NCBI GenBank assembly: GCA_947630515.1
Contig: CANRHY010000053.1
Location: 1-6,847 of the forward strand
Reading direction: 5' to 3'
Source: an uncultured Bacilli bacterium
GTDB lineage: Bacteria > Bacillota_I > Bacilli_A > RF39 > UBA660
Length of the DNA stretch: 6,847 bases
This document shows positions 1-5,322 of the stretch, piece by piece. The translations under genes were made by a program, and so were the position numbers. Each line of letters opens with the position of its first letter. The stretch's first letter is position 1. The notes under the pieces are model-generated. The model did no database searches. It had not been told where the DNA came from and saw only the letters and a list, made by a program, of their open reading frames with translations.

Positions 1-73
1 CGCCCGATGCAGGACTCGAACCTGCGACCTAACGGTTAACAGCCGTGCGCTCTACCGACTGAGCTAATCGGGC
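1..73 (-). tRNA. tRNA-Asn (anticodon GTT)
   Basis: Read on the minus strand, this folds as a complete cloverleaf: a 7-bp acceptor stem (GCCCGAT with ATCGGGC), D stem GCTC/GAGC, anticodon loop CTGTTAA with anticodon GTT at window positions 38-40, T arm GCAGG-TTCGAAT-CCTGC, and discriminator G, the usual base for asparagine. The anticodon stem has a C-U mismatch at its outermost pair (27-43); the other pairs are canonical. Whether CCA is encoded cannot be seen because the 3' end is at the window edge. The tRNA lies downstream of the AAA15-type ATPase on the same strand but has its own promoter. It may be the first gene of a tRNA cluster continuing outside the window. Confidence 0.97.
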
Positions 74-86
74 AACTACAAATAGT

Positions 87-115
87 ATTCTATAACATAT
101 AATATTCAAAGTCAA
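87..115 (-). promoter_or_regulatory. Promoter of the tRNA-Asn gene
   Basis: On the minus strand, TTGACT (110-115) is followed after exactly 17 bases by TAGAAT (87-92). Each hexamer differs from consensus by one base. The predicted transcription start, near position 80, lies about 7 bases before the mature tRNA 5' end. This suggests that the tRNA is not simply read through from the ATPase gene upstream. Confidence 0.75.
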
Positions 116-163
116 TAAAATTATTACATTTTTTTAAAATTTTTCGTAAAAATTACCATTTTA

Positions 164-1282
164 TTAATCTTTAAAGATTTTGTTGTATCTAGGCATTCCA
201 TCAAAAACCCCGTTTAAATACATTTTCTCTGTATTTTGACTTTCCCTTGGCATTTCAGTAGAAAATCTTTTTAATTTTGTTCCATTTTTAGAATCAAAAG
301 AAACTGAATATATTTGGTCTGGTCTTAAAAGCGTATTATTTAAAACATTTGTTGAATGTGTTGTAAAAAATAATTGAGAATTTTTAGAATAATGAAAGAA
401 ATATTTAATTAAACACTCTTCAAGTTCATTATGTAGTCCACTTGAAAATTCGTCTAACACTATCATACATTCTTCCTTAACTGCATGTAAAAATGCTGGA
501 AGTAATTCTATAAGTGTCCTGTTACCTGTTGACTCTAACATTTCTGGAGTATAAACGTCAGTTCCTATCTTATTATATGAAATATACTTTTTATTATGTA
601 CCTCATCACTATAATCAATTTTTTGTTTATAATTTATTTTTTCTAAAAATTTATTTATCTCATCTACTGTATTATTATTTAAATAATCATGAACTAATAA
701 TTTTGTACCTGAATATGTTCTAACTGTTCTACTATAACAATTTATATATACTGATTTTTTCATATAATTAAACCATTTATTTAAAGCCTCATCTCCATAA
801 AAATTAGTATCAAAATAAATTCTTCTTAAAAATAATAATTTGTTAGAAATATCAGTAAATGTTTTCTCTTCATTTAAATTAAATTTAGCAGTATTACCAA
901 GCCTTTCCATTATAGTCACACCATCTAAAATTAATTTTTCAGATACAATACCATTTAAATCTAACTCAATTAAATATTGTATTTCTTTATTATTTTCCAT
1001 AAAAGTATATTCTAACTTATAGGTAGGTTTTGTAGTATATAAACTTTTATTAGAAATAAAACTAATTTCATTTTCACCAAATAATAAGTCTAATAAAAAT
1101 GTAATACTTTTAAGTATTTGAGTTTTTCCAGAAGCGTTCTCACCTACAAATAAACAACCCTTTAATATTTTATTTTCTCCCACATTTTCACTTTCTAAAA
1201 ATTTATAGTTTGTGGAAGAAAAATCAACTTGAGTAGGACTCATAAATGTAGCATAATTATCTAATTTAATTTCCTTTAACAT
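164..1282 (-). CDS. AAA15-type (COG1106-like) ATP-binding protein, solitary
   Basis: This is a cytoplasmic ATPase of the AAA_21/AAA15 group, related in its ATPase core to OLD- and RloC-like SMC/ABC-type proteins. With the ATG at 1282 it has 372 residues. Visible motifs are Walker A GENASGKT (47-54), an ABC-like signature ESTGNR (250-255), Walker B MIVLDE (273-278) followed by SSGLH, and an H-switch FTTHS (306-310). The C-terminal KMYLNGVFDGMPR (353-365) resembles the K-YL-GRFG-P ending typical of COG1106. The long middle section (about 80-245) is the variable insert of such proteins. Members are often paired with an RloB-type protein in defence islands; none is present here, as the tRNA lies downstream and peptidases upstream. 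The ATG has GGAGG 8 bases before it. A TTG at 1297 (377 residues) has its own GGAGG and cannot be excluded. An antiphage role is inference only; the target is unknown. Confidence 0.88.
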   Translation of the reverse strand: MLKEIKLDNYATFMSPTQVDFSSTNYKFLESENVGENKILKGCLFVGENASGKTQILKSITFLLDLLFGENEISFISNKSLYTTKPTYKLEYTFMENNKEIQYLIELDLNGIVSEKLILDGVTIMERLGNTAKFNLNEEKTFTDISNKLLFLRRIYFDTNFYGDEALNKWFNYMKKSVYINCYSRTVRTYSGTKLLVHDYLNNNTVDEINKFLEKINYKQKIDYSDEVHNKKYISYNKIGTDVYTPEMLESTGNRTLIELLPAFLHAVKEECMIVLDEFSSGLHNELEECLIKYFFHYSKNSQLFFTTHSTNVLNNTLLRPDQIYSVSFDSKNGTKLKRFSTEMPRESQNTEKMYLNGVFDGMPRYNKIFKD

Positions 1283-1288
1283 AATTAA

Positions 1289-1314
1289 TTCCTCCAATAA
1301 TTTCCTCCAATAAT
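1289..1314 (-). repeat. Exact 13-bp tandem duplication carrying two Shine-Dalgarno sites
   Basis: On the minus strand, ATTATTGGAGGAA occurs twice head to tail (1302-1314, then 1289-1301), followed by TTAATT and the ATG of the ATPase gene. The copy nearer the gene puts GGAGG 8 bases before the ATG at 1282. The farther copy puts GGAGG 6 bases before an in-frame TTG at 1297, which itself lies inside the nearer copy. Either start is therefore usable, giving proteins that differ by five residues. The ATG with the nearer site is the more likely main start. Confidence 0.8.
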
Positions 1315-1343
1315 ATTATATACTAAATGTAAAAAAAATACAA
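1315..1343 (-). promoter_or_regulatory. Probable promoter of the AAA15-type ATPase
   Basis: On the minus strand, a perfect -10 TATAAT (1315-1320) is preceded after 17 bases by TTGTAT (1338-1343), a weak -35 (TTG matches). The predicted start of transcription, near 1308, would fall inside the first of the two duplicated ribosome binding sites, so the leader would be only about 25 bases. Both promoter elements overlap the large inverted repeat at 1318-1380. Confidence 0.55.
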
Positions 1344-1380
1344 TTAAAATATTCATTAGTGTATTTTTTTTACAGTATAT
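1318..1380. repeat. Long inverted repeat: weak terminator or operator
   Basis: A perfect 13-bp arm GTAAAAAAAATAC (1329-1341) pairs with its complement at 1361-1373 across a 19-base spacer. Outside these, ATATACT (1318-1324) pairs with AGTATAT (1374-1380), with AAAT (1325-1328) unpaired on one side only. The right end touches the stop codon of the upstream peptidase gene, so as RNA this could end the peptidase transcript. The left end covers the ATPase promoter, so as DNA it could be an operator. The stem is almost all A-T and lacks the GC-rich base of a strong terminator, so the choice stays open. Confidence 0.5.
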
Positions 1381-2687
1381 TACCACATATCTGTATAATT
1401 ACCCTCTTCTAAATATACCTCGTCCATTGTATTTATATATGAATATAAAGTATATAACTCGTTACTATCTTTCCTAAAAGTTTCAATAACTACTCCATTA
1501 AGTAAACTCTCAGCTATATAAATATGTTCTTCATCTAGTCCCGCGATAATCGCAGCATGTCCATCAGTCCCAATTAAATCTCCCACTTTATAATCTCCAT
1601 TATAAACAAAATCTCTAGTTAAATCATGATGAACCCCTAAATCATATACCTCATTTGTACTATATGTATTTCCTGCTCCAATATCCCCCACATCAAAGCC
1701 AGCATTAAATAAAGCCCAAGTAACAAAACCACTACAATCTAGCCCATTACTATAAACTTCATAAGGTTCTTCAATAACTTGTAAAAGTGGACACCCCCAT
1801 ATCGCGGGTCCAGAAATAGAATACAAAATATCATTATACTTATCAGTACTTAAATATAAGCCTTTCTTATAATATCTTCCCTCTCCATCTGCCTTTTTAG
1901 CTCCAGTTAACCTACCATTTTCACCAAAATAAGTAACTTTATATGGAAAATTAAGCACTAAAAACCTAGCTGCCGCGACTACTGCTCCTCTTGTTTTATA
2001 ACCTGCTTCATTTATCTTATACTCTAGTACCTCATCAATTAAATGCGCTTCTTCCGTACTATATCTTCCACAAGTTAATCTTACTTTATTATTTTCTAAA
2101 CTAGATGGTTTCACTAAAGAAGTAACAATAACTTCTGCACTTTTAGAAATCCCATTACTTGTAGTAACTATTAACCTAGCACGCCCATCACTTACTGGCT
2201 TTATAACCCCATCTATCACATTAAAAACAGAAGTATCCTCACTTTCCATCTTTACACTACTAAGAGGTTCACCTATTTTCTCTATACTATATTCTACCCT
2301 TTTCTCTTCTCCTAATAAAACATACATTTTTTCTTCACTTAATTTTAAATCTATTATCTTATTAATTTTAAAATCTAAACTATCACTATAAATTATAGAA
2401 TCTTTATACTTTACATAAAAATTATACTTTCCATTTTCTACTTCAAAACTACAACTTTCCTCACTTACACTTACCCATTTTGTATACTCTTCACCATCTT
2501 TATTTACACCACAGTCTATAGTTTTATGTAAATTATTTTTAAAACTTATCTTTACTTCTTTTGTAAACTCTGTACTTTCACTTACACTAATTTTAGAAAA
2601 TCTAGGCACACTAAAATAATACATATAACTAAACAATGCACTAATTAAACAAATAATTACAAAAACTATAATATACCCTTTTTTCAT
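1380..2687 (-). CDS. Membrane-anchored Ig-like NlpC/P60-type cysteine peptidase (copy 2)
   Basis: This is an exported protein of 435 residues. It has an N-terminal hydrophobic anchor (about 5-25, no lipobox), an Ig/fibronectin-like module (about 32-110) with two cysteines (C59, C79), a Big_2-like domain (about 112-190), and a C-terminal NlpC/P60-like peptidase. The peptidase motif NGLDCSGF holds the probable nucleophile C318; H377 (in GHAAIIAG) is the probable base, and E393 (in IAES) may be the third polar residue. C206 and C299 flank a linker region conserved in the neighbouring copy. Such enzymes usually cut peptidoglycan stem peptides; the actual substrate is not shown. The ATG at 2687 follows the stop of the upstream paralogue after two bases. 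Its ribosome binding site is weak, so translational coupling is likely. A GTG at 2696 is a less likely start, since MKK begins both paralogues. Confidence 0.88.
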   Translation of the reverse strand: MKKGYIIVFVIICLISALFSYMYYFSVPRFSKISVSESTEFTKEVKISFKNNLHKTIDCGVNKDGEEYTKWVSVSEESCSFEVENGKYNFYVKYKDSIIYSDSLDFKINKIIDLKLSEEKMYVLLGEEKRVEYSIEKIGEPLSSVKMESEDTSVFNVIDGVIKPVSDGRARLIVTTSNGISKSAEVIVTSLVKPSSLENNKVRLTCGRYSTEEAHLIDEVLEYKINEAGYKTRGAVVAAARFLVLNFPYKVTYFGENGRLTGAKKADGEGRYYKKGLYLSTDKYNDILYSISGPAIWGCPLLQVIEEPYEVYSNGLDCSGFVTWALFNAGFDVGDIGAGNTYSTNEVYDLGVHHDLTRDFVYNGDYKVGDLIGTDGHAAIIAGLDEEHIYIAESLLNGVVIETFRKDSNELYTLYSYINTMDEVYLEEGNYTDMW

Positions 2688-2689
2688 AC

Positions 2690-4030
2690 TTACCACATAT
2701 TAGTTAACTTGCCATCTTCTTTATAAACACTATCCATTACATTTACAAATTCATAGTATTTATACAAATTATTACTTCCATTTTTATAAAACTCTTTAAT
2801 AACAACTCCACCAGGTAAACTCTCAGCTATAAACAAACTTGTATCAGTAATACCCGCGATAATGGCAATATGAGAGTCCCATCCTATTAAATCTCCTACA
2901 GTATAATGTCCATTATAAATAAAATCTCTATCAAAATAAATCTTTTCTCCTAAATCATTCATATCATCATTTCTTGGTGTATCTCCTGCTCCATTATCTC
3001 CTACGTCAAAACCTGCATTAAATAAAACCCAAGAAATAAAACCACTACAATCTAGTCCATTTGGATACTTTACCCCAGGTATATATTGAGGTGGGTCATC
3101 ATTTAAATTCTTTAAAGGACAACCCCATATAGCAGGTCCTTCTTTACTAGAAAGTATTGTATCATACTTATCTTTACTTAAATATAATCCCTTTTTATAA
3201 TACCTTCCCTCTCCATCAACATAATCAATAACGTCATAATTATTAAGTCTTCCAGTTTCATAAAAATAACTAATTCTATAAGGAAACTCTAAGACCAAAA
3301 ACCTAGCTGCCGCGACTGCTGCTGCCCTAGTTTGATACCCCACTTCTTTTATCTTAAACTCTAATACTTCGTCTAATATATGTGCTTCCTCTTCTGTATA
3401 TCTTTCACATGGTAAAAACTCATTATTATTAGATAAATCAGCTTTTCTATATAAAGAAGTAACTACTACATTAACTTCTTTTGTAATATCCCCACTCTTT
3501 ACCTTAATTGTAGCTTCTCCTTCTCCTACTGGACTTACTACCCCTTCTTCACTTACAGTAACAATTTCTGAGTTTTCACTTTCATACTTAACACTGTCAT
3601 CTATCTTTCCAATGCTAGTAGCCTCGGCTTCTATAGTATAACTTTCTCCCATAGTAAGATAAATCTTATCAGTATTAACACTTAAATCTATTACTTTATT
3701 AACTTCTACACCATTTAAAGCTGAATTTTCAATTACCCCTTTACTATCCTTAATATATACTTTATAAGACCCACTTTTAACATTAATTTCACACTTATTA
3801 TCTTTTGCCTTAACCCAACTCAACTCTTCACTTTCACTAATCGCACAATAAATAGTTTTCTTAAGAGGATTATGAATACTTATAGTTACTTTTTTAGTAT
3901 AATCATCATTTATATCTTCACTAACACTTACATTATTAATATGTACTTTAGTATAATTAAAAAACAAAATACCTCCCACTAAAGAGAGAGTAACAAGTAA
4001 TGAACTAACTATAATAATTACCTTTTTCAT
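2690..4030 (-). CDS. Membrane-anchored Ig-like NlpC/P60-type cysteine peptidase (copy 1)
   Basis: This 446-residue protein has the same order of parts as the gene downstream: membrane anchor (about 4-25), an Ig/fibronectin-like module (32-110) with C62 and C80, a Big_2-like domain (114-192, ending VNVVVTSL), then the peptidase with probable nucleophile C328 (NGLDCSGF), base H387 (DSHIAIIAG) and E403 (IAES). C208 and C304 match C206 and C299 of the other copy. Both proteins end in MW. The peptidase halves are clearly closer to each other than the Ig-like halves, as expected of a duplication followed by divergence of the binding parts. It is first in the operon, with its own promoter at 4078-4106. 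The ATG at 4030 has AGGTGAAGG just upstream; an in-frame GTG at 4042 overlaps that site and is less likely. A role in cell-wall remodelling is inferred from the family; cleavage of another surface polymer is possible. Confidence 0.88.
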   Translation of the reverse strand: MKKVIIIVSSLLVTLSLVGGILFFNYTKVHINNVSVSEDINDDYTKKVTISIHNPLKKTIYCAISESEELSWVKAKDNKCEINVKSGSYKVYIKDSKGVIENSALNGVEVNKVIDLSVNTDKIYLTMGESYTIEAEATSIGKIDDSVKYESENSEIVTVSEEGVVSPVGEGEATIKVKSGDITKEVNVVVTSLYRKADLSNNNEFLPCERYTEEEAHILDEVLEFKIKEVGYQTRAAAVAAARFLVLEFPYRISYFYETGRLNNYDVIDYVDGEGRYYKKGLYLSKDKYDTILSSKEGPAIWGCPLKNLNDDPPQYIPGVKYPNGLDCSGFISWVLFNAGFDVGDNGAGDTPRNDDMNDLGEKIYFDRDFIYNGHYTVGDLIGWDSHIAIIAGITDTSLFIAESLPGGVVIKEFYKNGSNNLYKYYEFVNVMDSVYKEDGKLTNMW

Positions 4031-4077
4031 AATTACCTTCACCTATTTTTATATTCACATATATTTTAACATAAACG

Positions 4078-4106
4078 ATTATATAAAAACAATAATTTAA
4101 CGTAAA
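4078..4106 (-). promoter_or_regulatory. Promoter of the peptidase operon
   Basis: On the minus strand, TTTACG (4101-4106, four of six bases as consensus) stands exactly 17 bases before a perfect TATAAT (4078-4083). Transcription would begin near 4071 and leave a leader of about 40 bases before the ATG at 4030. No strong hairpin is seen in that leader. Confidence 0.65.
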
Positions 4107-4130
4107 ACTTTTAATAAAAAATAGTTTTTT

Positions 4131-4150
4131 CTATATTTATATAGTATAAT
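4131..4150 (+). promoter_or_regulatory. -10 element of the Clp-like ATPase gene with adjoining dyad
   Basis: A perfect TATAAT (4145-4150) lies 19 bases before the ATG at 4170, giving a leader of only about a dozen bases. No good -35 is present at the normal spacing. Immediately upstream is the dyad CTATAT-TT-ATATAG (4131-4144), which fills the spacer and could be a regulator site. In such AT-rich DNA a short A/T dyad may also be chance. Confidence 0.5.
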
Positions 4151-4169
4151 TGATATAAAGGTGATTTAT

Positions 4170-5120
4170 ATGGACGAAAACATGGAAATATTAAACTTTG
4201 AACCTAAAAAATTTAGTATACTTGAAACTTATGGAGAAAACCTTACAAATAAAAAATACATAACAGACCCAGCGATTGGAAGAGATAAAGAAATAAAAGA
4301 CGTACTACTTATACTTCTTACTCCAGAAAAAAGTGCAATGCTAGTGGGAAAACCTGGTATAGGTAAAACCGCAATAGTTGAAGGAATTGCTTATAGAATG
4401 CAAAAAGGGGAAGTACCTGACGCTATAAAAAAATACTCTATAATAAAAGTAAATATCTCAAGCTTACTTGGTAGTGTCGAAAATGCTAGTGGAGTAAGTG
4501 AAAATAAATTACAAATACTTGTAGACGAACTTAAAACAAAAGAAAACATAATACTATTTATAGACGAAGCACACCTACTTGTAAGTAGAAACACAACTAA
4601 CTTAAATGTAGACTTTGCAAATATGTTAAAACCAGGTCTAGATAGAGGCTCTATCAAAATGATAGGCGCAACTACTACAGAAGAATACGACTCATACATA
4701 CTAAGAGACCGTGCATTTCTAAGAAGATTTTTAAAAGTAGATGTAGAAGAACCTACTATTGATGACACAGTAAAAATACTCATGGGAACATACCCAAAAC
4801 TTGAAGCACAAAGTGGTGTTACAATGCCTTACACTGACTACCAAAAAGAAAAAATATTTAGATTCATAACTGAATATACTGACGAATACAAAAGAATATA
4901 TGAAATAGGAAACCGCTACCCAGATATAGCTCTAACACTTCTAGGTAATGCCTATAGTAATGCTGTATTTGAAAACACTCACACACTAAACATAACACAC
5001 ATTTATAATGCTCTTAAAAACACAAAAAACGTTTATGATGATGCAAAAAGAAAAGGCTTAACTGAGTTCAAAGAGGAGTTTAAAGACATAATTTTAGAAG
5101 AAAATGCTAATTTAAGCTAA
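4170..5120 (+). CDS. Short AAA+ ATPase resembling the ClpB/ClpC D1 domain alone
   Basis: This 316-residue cytoplasmic AAA+ protein aligns with the first ATPase domain of ClpB/ClpC. It has IGRDKEI (36-42), Walker A GKPGIGKT (60-67), Walker B IILFIDE (127-133), NMLKPGLDRG (151-160), sensor 1 GATT (166-169), tandem arginines R185-R186 where Clp proteins carry their arginine finger, and an EEPTIDDT segment (193-200) leading to the lid, with NRYPDIAL (248-255) at the sensor-2 position. There is no Clp N-domain, no middle coiled coil, no second ATPase domain and no ClpP-binding loop; full Clp proteins have about 700-860 residues. The pore-loop region (100-113) reads GSVENASG instead of the aromatic KYRG type. 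It may therefore work as a switch or remodeller and not as a threading unfoldase; this is inference. AAGGTG sits 6 bases before the ATG at 4170; an in-frame GTG at 4161 overlaps that site. It is divergent from the peptidase operon and has its own terminator. Confidence 0.88.
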   Translation: MDENMEILNFEPKKFSILETYGENLTNKKYITDPAIGRDKEIKDVLLILLTPEKSAMLVGKPGIGKTAIVEGIAYRMQKGEVPDAIKKYSIIKVNISSLLGSVENASGVSENKLQILVDELKTKENIILFIDEAHLLVSRNTTNLNVDFANMLKPGLDRGSIKMIGATTTEEYDSYILRDRAFLRRFLKVDVEEPTIDDTVKILMGTYPKLEAQSGVTMPYTDYQKEKIFRFITEYTDEYKRIYEIGNRYPDIALTLLGNAYSNAVFENTHTLNITHIYNALKNTKNVYDDAKRKGLTEFKEEFKDIILEENANLS

Positions 5121-5137
5121 ATTTTCTTCTTTTTTTT
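5096..5137 (+). terminator. Intrinsic terminator of the Clp-like ATPase gene
   Basis: A perfect 10-bp stem AGAAGAAAAT (5096-5105) / ATTTTCTTCT (5121-5130), with a 15-base loop containing the stop codon, is followed directly by seven more T residues (5131-5137). The left arm lies inside the last codons of the gene. The stem is AT-rich, but its form is that of a rho-independent terminator. Confidence 0.7.
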
Positions 5138-5150
5138 ACACTTTTTTTCA

Positions 5151-5227
5151 TTACCAATTTTTAATTTCTGTACCCCCAAAATTTAAAATTGGTGGCAAAA
5201 TTGTACTCCAAAATTAAAAATTCGTCG
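5151..5227. repeat. Cluster of three GTAC-centred repeats, one inverted
   Basis: Two direct copies of a roughly 25-bp motif start with GTAC, run through CC-AAAATT-AAAATT and end in GGTGG or CGTCG (5170-5195 and 5203-5227), about 33 bases apart. A third copy lies inverted (5151-5173, read on the minus strand) and shares the central GTAC, so 5153-5167 and 5179-5193 form a 15-bp stem with one mismatch around the 11-base spacer CTGTACCCCCA. No coding frame is present. Serial subterminal repeats of this kind recall the ends of IS21-family elements, but no transposase is in the window, so an IS remnant is a tentative reading. A structured RNA or a protein-binding array are alternatives. Confidence 0.5.
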
Positions 5228-5242
5228 ATTTTTACTAATTTT

Positions 5243-5271
5243 CGTATGCGAATTTTCAATTTTTGCATACG
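5243..5271. promoter_or_regulatory. Inverted repeat abutting the -35 of the ABC operon
   Basis: CGTATGC (5243-5249) and GCATACG (5265-5271) are perfect complements. The stem extends inward to 10 pairs with one G-T pair and leaves a 9-base loop. The right arm ends one base before the TTGACA of the exporter promoter, a position suited to a transcription factor. There is no T tract directly after it, so a terminator is unlikely. No regulator gene is seen in the window. Confidence 0.55.
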
Positions 5272-5300
5272 TTGACAATTAGTTTTTTTTATTGTATTTT
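5272..5300 (+). promoter_or_regulatory. Promoter of the ABC exporter operon
   Basis: A perfect -35 TTGACA (5272-5277) is followed after 17 bases by TATTTT (5295-5300), which matches four of six -10 bases. Transcription would start near 5307, just before the AGGAGG ribosome binding site at 5311-5316. Confidence 0.7.
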
Positions 5301-5322
5301 AACTAGCAAAAGGAGGAATTTT

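Noticed and set aside
138..154. Hairpin AATTTTT-CGT-AAAAATT between the ATPase gene and the tRNA promoter as a terminator
   Set aside because: The seven-pair stem is all A-T, and on the minus strand no T tract follows it. It may help to end transcription but cannot be supported as a terminator.
514..1022. Open frames on the plus strand at 514-723 and 840-1022
   Set aside because: They lie wholly inside the AAA15-type ATPase gene on the other strand, are rich in Tyr, Phe and Leu as expected of antisense AT-rich code, and show no recognisable domain.
4391..4783. Open frame of 130 codons on the minus strand
   Set aside because: It is antisense to the Walker motifs of the Clp-like ATPase and has the Ser/Leu-rich composition of a shadow frame.
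5153..5271. CRISPR-like array
   Set aside because: The repeats are few, imperfect and partly inverted, spacers are too short and irregular, and no cas gene is present.
5263..5322. N-terminal extension of the ABC ATPase from the TTG at 5263
   Set aside because: That start lies upstream of the TTGACA promoter and has no ribosome binding site, while the ATG at 5323 has an ideal AGGAGG.
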